Assembly (NCBI GenBank): GCA_020631735.1
Contig: CM036201.1
Coordinates: 74,662,353 to 74,726,352 of the forward strand
Direction of reading: 5' to 3'
Origin: Saccharum officinarum
Lineage: Eukaryota; Streptophyta; Magnoliopsida; Poales; Poaceae
DNA length: 64,000 bases
This document shows, piece after piece, positions 1-12,684 of this stretch (position 1 is the stretch's first letter; each line of letters starts with the position of its first letter). The position numbers were made by a program, and so were the translations under genes. The notes below the pieces were generated by a model. That model saw nothing but the letters and a program-made list of their open reading frames with translations, searched no databases and was not told the origin of the DNA.

Positions 1-511
1 GATGAAACCTCACTGCATTTATTTTTTTCATTGCACTTCCGGTGTTACCAGATGGTTTGCTGTGGGAATTCAGTGGGATCTATAAGGAAGTGTTTGTCAA
101 ATGTTGATGCAGCAGACTCACAATTTTGTTGGCCCCCTACTTCATCGATTTATTCATAATCAGTGGTTGGTGCATCTGGAAAGAGAGGAATGATTTCATC
201 TTTAATCATAAAGCACCCTCACTGGAGCACTGGAAGCAGCTTTTGAAGAATGAAGTTAAACTTCATCTCTTCAGACTACCCAGCGCCAAACTGGGTCAAT
301 ATGTTGTAATTTTCATTTTGACTTGCCACTGTGGCTCTTTCCTTGTATCTATGTGTTCTCTTCTAGGTGAGTCATAGGTGAGTTTACTCATCTCTGTTCT
401 CTAAACTCATCTCTGTTCTCTGTTAGCAGCTAGCTAACTCTTTTGTAATTTCCTGTATTCGTTTTTAATATATTCGCTGGGGAGCAAGCTCCATATTTTT
501 TTTAAAAAAAA
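1..511 (+). mobile_element. LINE 3' end (ORF2 C-terminal remnant)
   Basis: The frame from about 126 to 377 reads WCIWKERNDFIFNHKAP, typical of the C-terminal zinc-finger-like end (zf-RVT) of plant LINE ORF2 proteins. Upstream, another frame gives RWFAVGIQWDL, also typical, so at least one frameshift is present. The non-coding tail (about 390-510) is T-rich and ends in a mixed T/A run. The 5' part lies outside the window. Only the last part of the element is seen, and it has no catalytic domain. Confidence 0.6.
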
Positions 512-2035
512 GGCAGTCTAACTCTGAATATTGTTGGGAAAAATGCATGGCCATACAAAAATAAAATGATTTCAAAAGTTACTGGATCGAACTTTAAGGG
601 GAGTCATCAATTCGTATGATTAGTAACTCTTTTTTTTGCATAATTTTTTCCATGACAATAGAAAAGTCCACCACTCTCAAATCCTAGGTTTGTGTAACCT
701 TCAAAATACATGAAAGAAAGATGGAGATGGGAAAATAATAAGGGGGCATTACAGAGGAGACCTGGGTTCACAAGGGGTGGACTGCTTGAATCATAGCTGT
801 AGGTCCGCCTGGCAATCTGCTGCCTTGCACAAGGGATGTGAGAAACATCAGCCAGAAAGTTTAGGTACGGTAAAACGACAGAAAATATATGAGCCAGAAA
901 ATTTGATTGAGCTGCTATAAACAGCCACAGTATGAACATTACTGCAGCCATGTAACTTGAGAGCCTTTGATTTCTGTAAAGAATTTGTCGCTGACACTGC
1001 AGAGAGGATGGAAACATGTATACAATCATTTTGTCATCTTTGGTTTCAAGGAAGGAACATTATCATTCTATCATAATACTGAAAGGAAGATCATACATGC
1101 TGATTGCAACTCTTCACCTCCTCATAATCAAATAGTGTGCATGTTATTTCTGAATCAAAGGCTAACTCATCAAAAATTAGCAAGGCTGAGGACATTGCCT
1201 GGAACTAACGCCAATGATCTTAAGAATAATGGATAAAAAGCGTGTGAACAAACAATAAAGTAATAGCCAACTACTGTATGTAATTCTGAAGTTGTGTCAT
1301 GGAAGTAGATTAACCATTAATTTTGTTGTTCAACAATTTAAACTTTAACATGAGAGTAAGATCAATTGCAAAGCAAATATAAGTAAAAATTTTCTGGGTT
1401 TTTGTGCTTTTCGACAAAGAATGATTAAGTCTGCTAGCGATTGCATATAGATAGAGAAGAGAACAAAAAATGCTCTAAGCCGAGGCTGTACCAAGAGCAC
1501 AAATGTAGCACTAAGCTAGGTAATTTGTGGAAAGGCTCCCACGACTTAGATTGTGATGCTTTAACTGGCAATATATCAAAGACGATGTAAAAACATTTGT
1601 ATGCAGGTGATGTCCTGACTCTTAGTCCACTAAGAAGGCAAATAAATATGGATACTGTGCTCACCCTTATATATCTCTGCAAGAGGCAGCTGCATTTAGC
1701 ACATATCAATTTGTTGGCGCGAAGAAATCTGCACAAAAATCATAAATCAATTATCAAAAATTGGAGCAACAACATTGGGGGAAGCCAATGCAGACTCACG
1801 AACCAGGCCAGCTACGTCGTGAGGCAAATCTGCAGCAGGCCGCGTATTCCAGGTTGCAGGGAGCAGGTGCTGTCGGAAGAAGGCGCAAAGAGCAGCGGCC
1901 ACCGTAGAAGAGCTGAGCGGCGACGACGATATTCAGCAGAAGGAGTTTTGGCGGCGCGTGCTGTGAACGCAGCACAAGGGCAGGCACTGAGCTAAAGGGA
2001 ACAACGACTACAACAAAGGACAACGATGAACAGCA
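512..2035. other. Unassigned low-copy DNA
   Basis: AT-rich up to about 1740, then increasingly GC-rich. The open frames here (for example 607-1029 minus, with a hydrophobic stretch) match no family I know. The frame at 1796-2224 on the minus strand is low-complexity Leu/Pro/Arg sequence. No convincing gene is visible. A decayed gene or a 5' leader is possible. Confidence 0.4.
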
Positions 2036-2479
2036 ATGCGGCAAGAACTTACACGGCAAAAGCGGTGGCCGACCACAAAGAAGGAACGTCAGCAGCAGAG
2101 GCACAACAAGAAGGCGGGCGAAAGGCCGGCGCCGCCACAGCGGCGACCCGCGACCTGGGCGGGTTCCCCCCACCCCCTCCCGGCCCCCCTCCGAGTCCGC
2201 CTTCGACGGCGAACCGGGGGGCAACAGGCAAACGGTGCAGAGCAGGCACGAGGCGGGGAAGACGGCGGCAACAGAGGCAGGGCGATGGCGGAGAATGCAC
2301 AGGATGAAACCACCGGGTTCCAGATCGGGCAGAAATCGAGGAAGAGATTTTGGGGAGGAAAGCAGAATCAGAAGCGGGAGCGGGAGCAGAAGGCGATGGA
2401 AGCTAACATGTTAAAGAAGAAAAGGGAAGCTGCCAAGAAAGTAAAAGAAGCGGATTCCGGGCTGAAGGGGCTGCAGTAA
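2036..2479 (+). CDS. Unrecognised basic ORF (doubtful)
   Basis: An open frame of about 147 codons in a GC-rich patch; I do not recognise the product. The N-terminal half is Arg/Pro/Gly-rich and of low complexity. The C-terminal third (about residues 90-147) is strongly Lys/Glu-rich, with the segment MLKKKREAAKKVKEADSG, which could form a charged helix. No signal peptide or membrane segment is seen. Overlapping frames on both strands are also open, which is expected in GC-rich DNA, so coding status is doubtful. A terminal exon of a nuclear or ribosome-associated basic protein would look like this, but so would chance. Confidence 0.15.
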   Translation: MRQELTRQKRWPTTKKERQQQRHNKKAGERPAPPQRRPATWAGSPHPLPAPLRVRLRRRTGGQQANGAEQARGGEDGGNRGRAMAENAQDETTGFQIGQKSRKRFWGGKQNQKREREQKAMEANMLKKKREAAKKVKEADSGLKGLQ

Positions 2480-2670
2480 ATCGCGGCAGTTGATTTCGAT
2501 ATCCAACGGATGGTACATTTCGGATGACGTAGATGGTCTGGCGTGCGAAGGAGCAGCCCACCTTTGTTGGTTTAGATGTAGTTGCCGCACATGCAGTAGA
2601 TTGGCTAGGATATGTAGTTGCCAATGCAATAGATTGGTTAGGAGCTCAATAACAACTTTAATCAATAGAG

Positions 2671-2671
<1 letters not shown>

Positions 2672-2709
<38 letters not shown>
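2672..2709. repeat. (TA)n microsatellite
   Basis: About 19 uninterrupted TA units. Confidence 0.95.
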
Positions 2710-2712
<3 letters not shown>

Positions 2713-3878
2713 TTCACTAAAGAAGGACCTACTTCTATATATCCAAGGCTGCAACCCATGCATCCCTGCTCTGGCCGTATCTGTTGCCTGTTGGTTTTTG
2801 CCAATGCCTTTTCTGTAATCTGAATGTTTGGATGGGCTATATGGGACTCAACGAAATGGAGTAGGCTCTGGATTTGAAATATGCAGTTCCTAATGTCAAA
2901 AACTTATAACGTCAACCTACAGCCTTCTATAACATGTGTATTGATATGGGCCTACATACACTGCAGTACTCGGTGCTCCAGATCGAAGGTGAGGCGCGGC
3001 AAAGCCGCTGCGTTGATAAAGCTGTCGGTGCTCCTACTGTCTAACAGTGGAAAGATAGCTTTATTAGCTACTACTTCCCCTTTCAATTTCTTTGTACAAA
3101 GATTAGGATTACATGAGATTGTAATAATCCTGCCACAGAGCTTGAAGACTGGTACATACCAATTAGGCCGTCGCCTTGGATCTGCATGCCATGTGCTCTA
3201 GCGAACTGCGGATCCGCACCCTCACGAGTCAGAGTCACGACCCTCTGGTGGCCAGGGTCCCCCGCACCAGCAGGTATGCGCTCCGCCGCGCTCGTAGGCT
3301 CGAGACGCTGCAAGGGGCTCAGCCATGACCCGCTGTGCCGAGTTCGCGTGCTCATGCCACCACGACACGCTCGCTCAGCGCACAGGATAGCGCCACCGTG
3401 AGGAGCTCAGCCGAACTCGCACCGGTCCCCGCGCTAGCGCTGCTCCATGGAAGCTCCCCTCTCCCAGGTGCCAAAAATCGATATCGGAGAAAGCAGAGAC
3501 AGAGAAAAGTGCTTTGGTGGAGTTCGCTACGCTGATTTGTCGTTAAGGAAAAATACTCTTTCAGCTAAAAACAATAAACTGAAATATACGGATTATAATA
3601 CAAGCGAAAAGGGCCGAAGGCAGACTGAAGTTGGTAGGAGGGAGATAGAAATGGTAAAGAGAATGGGCTGAGACTAGAGAATCCAATGCGGAGAAGCCAG
3701 TGAAGCTATCTCTGTACTCCGTATACGCATACACGGATACACCTGCAGTAGGCTACACGGCGCGGCGGTACCGAAAGAGATTAAAAAAAAGGTGACCGTG
3801 GTGCGTGGGCTCATATACACAATTAAAGGCTCACTGGCCCTACATTTTTTTCTATAGGTTCCCTGCTACGAGCGTGTA
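2710..3878. other. Mixed low-copy DNA upstream of a Helitron end
   Basis: GC-rich patch at 2980-3470 with several short open frames but no recognisable protein. The block could be gene fragments captured by the Helitron that ends at 3906. A sequence resembling the Helitron hairpin (GCGCGGCAAAGCCG) also occurs near 2995, without a following CTAG. Confidence 0.3.
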
Positions 3879-3906
3879 GCGCGGCAAAGCCGCGCGTAGT
3901 TTCTAG
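3879..3906 (+). mobile_element. Helitron 3' terminus
   Basis: A perfect 7-bp stem with AAA loop (GCGCGGC-AAA-GCCGCGC, 3879-3895) is followed 11 bases later by the terminal CTAG at 3903-3906, and the next base is T. Hairpin plus CTRR followed by T is the canonical Helitron 3' end. The 5' TC end was not identified, so the length is unknown and any captured fragments cannot be delimited. Confidence 0.65.
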
Positions 3907-3974
3907 TCACTGACCGATTCACCCTCAGCTCCACCATTCTTTGCACCTACTACAGCTCTGCAGTGACCTCGACG

Positions 3975-4276
3975 CTAACGAGTGTACCAGAACATGTGAA
4001 AACTCACCATTGATTTGATCATTTGATAGGCATGGCCGCATATGGCCCATTGCCATCAGAGCTGTTGCAATTGGACAGATCGAAGGACCAAGTCGGAGAC
4101 AAGACTCATTCCAAGATTCAGAAGTTTCCATCGCCACACGCCCGACCTTATATTAAAATGATTTTTTTTTACTGCCACAGACTTTGAAGATGTAGTCACT
4201 GACAAGTGACAACTCAATCATGTATTAAGTCCTACTAGGACATGTATCAACTGGACTATGTAATAAACACAATGTG
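3975..4276 (+). repeat. Dispersed homologous block, copy 1 (split by solo LTR)
   Basis: About 240 bp with clear similarity to 22220-22430: both contain GAGCTGTTGCAA, GACAAGACTC and CCATC.CCACACGC in the same order. The similarity resumes after the solo LTR, at 7053-7078 (AATCGTGAATATGGTATCTA), matching 22474-22500. So the LTR at 4277-7034 landed inside this block. A shorter third copy is at 17860-17935. Confidence 0.6.
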
Positions 4277-7034
4277 TGTCACACCTATTTTTAAGGACAA
4301 AAATAGGATGCATAAAAGACTCATGTGCGTCCCAGGAAACGATCGCACACATAAGTTGACAAATTACATAGTATCATCACAGTGCTTATTACATAGCGAA
4401 TAAGTATTTATCACATAGTCTTATACAATAATTGTAGCAACTAATAGTAGTTCTCCAGCGGAAACTCCAAACACAGGGACGTGGTTGACTGGTTGACACC
4501 AAGACTAGTACTCATTACGATAATCATCTTCATAATCTTCATCTGTTATGGTGGAAATAGCAAGGGTGAGTCCATGTCGAACTCAACAAGTATAACACAG
4601 GGTTCATGAGGCACAAAAGGCTAGACACTGTTTGACTGCATTTAGCTTCTATTCATCATGTAATTAGCAATTGAGTAGCATCAAGATATTCCAAATCCCA
4701 TTAGTGAACCAATGATCAATTGTAATAAGGATAATGAATAGCATTAACATGAGCATAAAAATAACAACAGTAATTAAGCATGATATAACAATAGTGATCA
4801 CCTACTCTGTAAGAATCCCCAAGGCCGCTCGTATCCGTGAGCACGGCTAGTATACCGGTTTTTAACTCTACGCAGAGGTGTACACTTTCACTGTGAGTCA
4901 TGACTTCCAAATACATGGGTTCGCGACTCCCCAAAACACCGAAAATCGTATAAAGCCATTTAAAAGTTTGTCTAACAAGTTAGGGCTATTAGATTCACTC
5001 GGCAGGCAGATGTAGGAACCCCCTTTTCAAATGGCACAATTCCTTCTCGGCTATACTCATAGACTAGAGGTTGTCCTACACCCATCGTGGCAAGCCATTC
5101 TTACGCCATTTAAGGTAACCACTAACAAGCTATAAAAGATCTTTTAAACAACTAAAGCCAGAGCCATATAGCCCTCACAGCTGTACTATCAATCCCGGTT
5201 ATCACTTACAGAAAAGTCCTTACGGAGTGTAACTAGAGCAACAATATAACTCCTTGCTATAGCCCCTTTCAACAGTAATAAAATCATCTTAATGGTTGGT
5301 TGCTTAATCCATTAATCAAATTACAAGATCATTGTTCATAATTAAGAACTAGCAATAGCTACCTAAATGCATAACCCATAGGTGACAAGGAAACAAGATA
5401 TCAATAGCTACGTTATAATCTCTATGGTTGTCAAGAAGGACACATGCATATGTATCATAATTTCAGTGAATAGGACAACAAGGATGGTCCCATGTTATAC
5501 TTGCCTTGATCAAAGCTTTCCTATTGATACTGCTGGTCTGGCTCAAAATAATACTCCTGATCGTCAAGAAACTGCTCACCGTCTATACTCGATCACCAAG
5601 CATCAACACACAATCATCCGAGTAATCATACACGAAGCAAACAAAGAGACATAGTTAGAACAGTACACCAACAATAGCAAAACAGTATAAAAGGTTTGTA
5701 AAACTCTTCTACGCATTACTACGATCACACAGACGTAAAGATCACGAAATTCAGATTCAAAACGTGAAAGTTATGGATTTTCTAAGATTTCCTATAGATA
5801 AATAATTACTTTAATATAAGCTCGAAATTTAAATGGTATAAACCTACTATATAGTAACACTAACATGTAGAGCTTCCAAATACGAACCTAACGCAACTTG
5901 AACGGGTCAAATTGGAGTTAAAATGAGCAAGTTATAAGCATTTAAAGTTTCGAAACATTGCTTCGCAACATATGCACCATAATTTCATTTAACCCGGTGA
6001 AGATTACGTCTTCTAAAGAAGAAAACACATTTTCAGAATACGCCATAGGACTGCGGGTTCTAAATTAATGAAAGTCAAGGGCTCTTTAGCAAAATTGCGA
6101 CCGAAAGGGTATCTTCTAATCTTAGCCGTTGATCTGATCTTGGACGGCTTGTGGCATCTAGAGGAGGAAACCCGGCGGCGCTGTCACCGGAGACATCATC
6201 CGCACGGCAGCGCCATTGCCGGCTTTGGCAAAACTCGCCAGAGTTCTACGTTCTAGCGATTTAGGACACCACAGACCAAAAGAAAAGCATGGGGAGGGAG
6301 AGAAGGAGATGGCGACCTCACCAATGCAGAGAAGGAGGGTGCGGGATGAACGACAAGCTCCGTCGACGGAAGGCAGCGAAGCTTTGGGTTTTCAATGCCC
6401 TAAACTCGAGTTGAAGTCGTTCGGCTCGGAGTTAAGATGGAAAAAGAGAAGTGGGTGGACGCGGCTACACTTTTATAGCCCCAAGACGTGACGGTTTTGG
6501 ATGAAAATCCTGGATTGCTCGGGTGGATTCGGTGGAAGACGGACTCGACACCGGCTCGGTTACGACACGGAGGTAGAAGATGCGGCTAACAATGGGCCCC
6601 ATCCGTCAGCGAACAAGGGAAGGGAGCGGCGGTTGCTGCGGCTCCTGGGCCAGCCCACGCTAGCGCGAAGGAGCGGGAGGGGGAAACGCTGCTCGGCTCG
6701 GCGGCCCAAAACAAGGAGGGAGAGGGAGCAGGCCGGCTAGCAGCTAGCTGGGCCACCCGGCCGAAAAGGTGAGAGGGGAATGTTTTCTTTCTTCTTTTTT
6801 TTCTATTTTCCAAAACTTATCTCAAATAAAGTTTGAATCAGTTTTGAAATCCAATCAAAACCACTCATTACAATAAAACTTATGCTCCAGCATGAATGCA
6901 AAACATGTTGCTAACCCATATATTGGGTTTTAGTTTCAAATAAAATATTATTTCTCTATGGTTTATTGCTCAAACAATTGCATATTAAATCAATTTAAGT
7001 TATTTTAATATATTGCTAAATTTTGGGTGTTACA
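4277..7034. mobile_element. Solo LTR, 2758 bp, with 5-bp target duplication
   Basis: Begins TGTCACACC and ends GGGTGTTACA, so it has TG...CA ends and a short imperfect inverted terminal repeat. It is flanked by a perfect 5-bp direct repeat ATGTG (4272-4276 and 7035-7039). No gag, pol or primer-binding site is inside. This is the footprint left when two LTRs of one retrotransposon recombine. The short ORFs at 6068-6740 lie in its GC-rich part and are not treated as genes. TGTAACACC-type long LTRs are common in grass gypsy elements; lineage not assigned. Confidence 0.85.
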
Positions 7035-7039
7035 ATGTG

Positions 7040-8439
7040 AATCTGATATCTTTTAATCGTGAATATGGTATCTATCTCTGATTGGAGGGACACTACTATA
7101 GAAAAACACAATCTCTGCCGGGCAAAGCTTTGGCACCTTCAAGACCCTACTTGAGTACCATAAGAAGGTCCATGAGGTGGTCATTCAAATGTTGCCTCTA
7201 TAGTACACAACTCATAGCCTACGATGGTTTTATAATGTGTTTGTATATTTGGACGCTAACAGGCTTAGCTCGGAAAAGGTCTTTGTTATACGTATTTTTT
7301 AAAAAGTCGTTGTTATCATATAAAACTTTTGTCTTATGTACCTTATTAAAACTTTTTTTATACGCAATATATAGACGAAATGAGTTGTTCTCTCAGAGTT
7401 CAGAAATCTTGGAAATGTTTTACTATTGTCTATAGTTTAAATGAATTTTTGCATGTCTATCGAAAATAAATTCCAAATTGAACTTACGTGTACCCCTAAT
7501 AAGATTAAAAAATAATATATTTGGCTCATACGGTTCATTCAATCATTTGTCGTGGAGATACATGGAAAATTTAGTTGTTTTGCACAATGCACAATAATTC
7601 GACCTTCTATCTCTATTTACCTCAAAATAATTCGAATAATACCTAAAAGTGGTTCAGAAAATCCAAATTTTTGCATGGAAGCATATTTTGAGTGTATATA
7701 ATTGCCATACAAGTTCTAAATGATTTTAATAAAAGGATGCCTGTACATCGTTCACAAACTAAATATGGATACACCTTATGACTATTTTTTCTCTTTATAT
7801 AGAAAGTAAATAAAGCAGGGACACAAACATAGATGCCATAAGAAAAAAAAATATTAGCATCTATAACACTAAATGAGTATACTATATGGTGCCTGTAATG
7901 GTACTAATTTTGTGTCATAAATATTTGTGCTACTTTTTAAAATTCAATCAAACATACAAAAGTCTGATTTAGGACAACTTTTTAAAAGTGAATTTATTCA
8001 TGGACAAAAGGTAGTATTGATATTTATGATAACAAATAAATATTATAAGATATCATCACACTATAAAAGAGCTGAGTTTTTTTTTGAGGAGGCTCTTCTT
8101 TTCTAATAACTGTTTGATCTAGACGTCGTACTATATGAGTCCTCTGTCATCCGTAATCTTACATGTAAGATGTAAGACTCCTCCTAAACCAAGATTCCTC
8201 CGGACCGCGTAATCTCTATAATCTCTCCCGTAATCTCAAGGTTCCTTATTCTTTTTCGGTACACTCCTGCACGGATCCGGTAGACAAAATTACGTTCTTT
8301 TTTCTTTCCGTGAACTCAAGCTTTTTTTCCACGAACTCAAGCACGGGCGTTTTTTATTTCATTTTTATCGTGTTCTCTTTTTCCCGTAAAACTCCCACTG
8401 ATGTTTTTTATTTCCTTTTTTGTGTTCTTTTCCCGTACA
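7040..8439. other. AT-rich unassigned DNA
   Basis: No gene is visible. A possible CACTA-like start (CACTACTATAGAAAAACA) occurs near 7091, but no matching end was found. The stretch 8040-8439 has pyrimidine-rich runs and continues after the next solo LTR at 12685. Confidence 0.4.
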
Positions 8440-8444
8440 ACCCC

Positions 8445-11400
8445 TATAACACCTCTGGTGTTATATAACTAAAACTGGCCATGTCATCATATGCATTGCA
8501 AGCATCCATGTTAAGTCAATCTTGATGTGCATCAACTAAAACAAATTTACATTCATAGATTGATTGAGCTTTTGTGATGAAGTTCGATTTGAACCCAAAA
8601 ACCCTAATTTTGAATGTCATCTCAAATACTTGATTTATGCCCTGCATACTTTGAGGTGTAAGCAGTGCTTTACACTAGTGTCAAGTGTAGGGGATAAACT
8701 CAAGTGCAACCCTTGAAAATGATCTTCAAGTCTGGATTTGAATTTGGATTCCAAAACTTGTCTAAGATTTTCCAATTCAAATTTGAATTCAAATTTGAGG
8801 TTTATTAAAATGAATTTATAATTCAAATTTGGTTCAAACAAATGTGGCATTAGAAAGATCAAGTGTGATTTGACCCAATGGTACATTTGGATGATAGTTG
8901 TGATCATTAATTAATCACCAAGTAATGTAGAAACCAAATCAAGTTTGAATTTGATTCAAAACCATGATTTCTGGAAAACCCTGTTTTACCCCTTTTTCTG
9001 TAATTCAAAATCTAAGCAAAATTTGAGTGTGAGCCAAAAAGCAAAGTTGTAGATCTTGTCAAGTTGTACAACTTTGGTTTTTGGAGTTTTCAAAGTTTTA
9101 GTATAAAATTTGGAGTAATTTTGAAAAGATTCAAATCTCAAATTTGACCCCTTTTTATTTCCCTATTCAAATTTCAAAATGGAGGTAGGATTTGAAAATG
9201 GTTTAAAAATAAAAGTTGTAGGTCTTGTCATTATGTACAACTTTGGTGTTTTGAGTTTTCAAAGTTTCATTGAAAAATTTAAAGTAATTTTGAATTTACC
9301 AAAAATCCAGAAAATGTCCCCTTTTGATTTTAAATTCAAATTTAAAAATCTAAGTAGAATTTGAAAAAGGTCAAAACATGAAAGTTGTAGATCTTCTCGT
9401 TTTGAGCAACTTTTGTATTTGGAGTTTTTCAAGTTCTTTAGAAATTTTGGGAGAAAAGGAAGCAAGAAGAGGCTGAAACATGGTGATGCAACATTGCAAC
9501 ATTCCATTTTATCCTTCACCTTCTTCTCTGCATGCTTCACCGGGGCACCGCCGCCACCTCCTACTTGTCGCCCGTCACGCATGTCTCCACCGCCTGCTCG
9601 CGAGCGGACACGCAGCAGCTCGCCTGGCCGCGTCACAAGCTGGAGTTGGTCGCCTAGAAGCCACTCGTCCTCGCCTTCAACATACCAGAGCCAGCCATCT
9701 CCTCATTTCCTCTGCTTGCTTCCACCATCACCGCCTGAGCTCGAAGGTCCAATTCACCCTCCTCCCAGCACCACCGCTCAATTCACCTCGCCTCCAAGTT
9801 TGCCTCATCGTTGCGCATCTTTTGAACCCGCTTGTGCTACCTCTCCTTGCCTAACGTCGCCGCGCGTGCCGTTCCGCCACGGCCGGTTCGCCATAGCTGT
9901 CATGACCACCATCATCAACGGTAGTCTCCTCTACTCCATCTCCGGTTCGGTTGGGTAGCGGTGCTAGTCCTGGTGAGCTCCACCATGCCCTCTCGATCCT
10001 TATCCTGGCCCTCCAACCACCGGAGCACCATGCCGCCACCACGCCGCTGTCCTCCGCGCCACCGGGCCGCCGATCACATTGTCATGTTTTGTTTTTCCGA
10101 CTTCTGGAGTTAGGGGAGAGAGCAGCAACAGATACGGGAGGAGGAGGAGGGGAGCGTAGCGAAGCTAGTAGTGTCGCTAGGGAGCTCGCCGTTGACGAGC
10201 TCTGGCCGGTCAAGACTACGTCGGCGTGGTCAACACCAAGTGAGGGAGAGAGAAGAGGATGACGTGCGGGACCTCGCTGTCAGCTTCAGCGTGAGAAAGA
10301 GAGGAAGTCGTCTGCCTTCTTGGGCCGGTTTGACCTCGGACTCGGCCGACTGCAGTTGTGGGCCGGTCAAGCCGAGTGGATTCAGCGGTGGGCCGAGGAG
10401 AGCGTGAAAGGGAGTTGGGCCGGGGGAGAGAGAGCGATAGGAAGTGGGCCGGAGGAAAGAAATGTGTTTTCTTTTTCTGAACTAATTAAATGATATTGTT
10501 TCTTTCCAATTTCATAAATAATTAGTGGAGTAGGATAAAATGGTGAACATTTTTGTGCGGCCTTGTTATGATCTGATCTACATGGGAAAAATATGAAATA
10601 GTCAATTCTAGTACTTTTGTTATGGTTTAAAATTAGCTCTATTAATTAATAAATGCAACTTCTATTATTTTTCTAGGCTAAAATAATTGTCCAAAAATTG
10701 TAAATTTTGTTTTGAAACTTAATCATGATGTAAGCAACTTAAGTACAAATTTTGGGCTCAATTGGACCAAGTTGATTTTGTACTTAGTTTATGCTTTATT
10801 AATTAATTAGTAAATCAATTTGCTAATACTTAACGACTTAGGGTTTGCTTGACTCTAGGTTTGGTTGTTGACCTTGGGACATGACTATGATGATGTTCCT
10901 TGGTATTTTACTTAGTTGCTTGAGTTCATAATCAACTTGTAATTAAGAAATAATAATAATCCTTTTATGTAAGTAATACGAGTCATTAGTGAATAGTAAT
11001 ACTTGTTTAGTAGGTGTAACCTCTTGGGTAAAAATAGTTAGTGTGAAAGGTTAATAGGTTTTGTTGGCTTGCAATTGTATCGTGAAGGAAAATTGTACTC
11101 AAGTTCTTAATTTTGTCACAAGTATCATGTTTATTACTTCACCATGTTGAAGCATATCATGTTATCTCGTATAGCCCCCGTGAACGAGGAGGTAAACGTT
11201 GTTGAACCAGTCCCCGAGGAAGGACAGTCACCAGTGGAGGTTGGATTCGATATCTGTGGGATTGGCCCCGAACCTGAAATCCCCGTCGACCAAGGCAAGC
11301 CCCGGATGCATTTAACCCTACCTTGAGTTTTACAAAGTTTACATCACTTATGTTTATGCTTCGTTGCATTAGGTGATAGGAGTTGAGTGAAAACCTAATT

Positions 11401-12679
11401 GCCGCATTTAACCCTACCTTGAGTTTTACAAACTGTTTTATTTAAAAATACTTAGTATGCTTAGCCCTGCTTAATGAGGAAAATTTAAAAATGTTTAACA
11501 AAGTTTGAAGGGTTGTTGTGGAACGACTTAATGAATTATGATGATGTTAATCTGAGACCGGTCGGTGGACTTGCATCGAAAAAGGAGTCCCAATGTAGTG
11601 TCTTTGATTGTGTCGGTTAAGGACCGTTTGTTGTAGGCTTGCTTGGTTAAGACTTTGCAACTGATCGCATACTCCGGTAAGCCTAAGACCTCAGTTATTC
11701 TGTCACATGAACGGCCAACCGCGCACTGGGAGTGGAGAGATGGCGAGACTAGCATGTACCCTCGTAGCCAAGGGCTGGATTGGAGGTGTACTATACTCTT
11801 GGGTGGCGCTGGACCCGATCACGTTTTGGAGGATCCGAGTAAAGGTTGATATATATAGGTTTGAGTCTTGCATATGTCATGTGGTTAGAGATCCCCAGCT
11901 GGGTATAATCGATTCGAATTATCGTTGCTCCTCGGTTATGGAGACTCAATCAACTGCCCTGCATCGTAGTAATGGATGAAACTATGGATTCGGAATCATG
12001 AGATGGATGTTAAGAGGTGAATGCTATAGTATAGGCTCATCTAGTTGACAGTAATAATTAATGATGAGTTTAAAATATTTAAAGTAAGGGTATACTGTTA
12101 GTAGCTTTTGTGCAGAAGTACTTTGATTCTTGCTGGAACCTCACCTGGATTCCCCTGAGCCTGTATTATTGAGTCTCTCACTCTTTTCGTCGGGTCAGTT
12201 TTGTTGAGTACTTTTGTACTTAGGGTTTGTTAAACCCTTGTTGTAGGTGCGTCTCATGAGCATATGTGTTTCGGACTTTGCTGCATGACCGTTTTTGCGG
12301 TTAGCGACGATGAGTAGTATGTTTGGCTCTTGGGCAAAGCACTCCGTTTTGGTGATCTGTAATAAAGTTACTAATGTTACTCCACTGCTATAGTTGTAAT
12401 AACTAAACTTAAAGTTTGTAAGGTTTGGAACAAATGGTTTGTAACTTATGATATGTAAGACTCCCGCACTTTTACTATGATGTAATTTATTATATAAACT
12501 GTTGTAATACTGCAATGCCTCTGGAATGTGATCCTGCTCGGAAGATCGTGGATGATTCGGGTTTCCTGAGGACACCCGACAGACTTCTTAAGTTATCTGG
12601 AACACATGCATAGTCGTCAGAGGTCTTCGGAACAATGATAGGTGCATGTGGGTCATATAATTTAGGAGGTTCTGCCACA
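8445..12679. mobile_element. Solo LTR, 4235 bp, with 5-bp target duplication
   Basis: Flanked by a perfect 5-bp repeat ACCCC (8440-8444 and 12680-12684). The right end is GGTTCTGCCACA. The left end reads TATAACACC, one base off the expected TGTAACACC (G to A), consistent with ageing by deamination. The interior has AAATTTGAATTCAAATTT-type repeats, stretches reading AGTTGTAGATCTTGTCAAGT, and a GC-rich segment (9540-10440) with open frames that I regard as LTR sequence. No gag-pol is present. Orientation on the minus strand (TGTGGCAGAACC start) is suggested by the similar LTR end at 29588. Confidence 0.75.
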
Positions 12680-12684
12680 ACCCC

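Noticed and set aside
9413..10407. GC-rich ORFs at 9413-10407 as host genes
   Set aside because: They lie within the 4.2-kb LTR-like element bounded by the ACCCC duplication, and have Ser/Pro/Arg low complexity.
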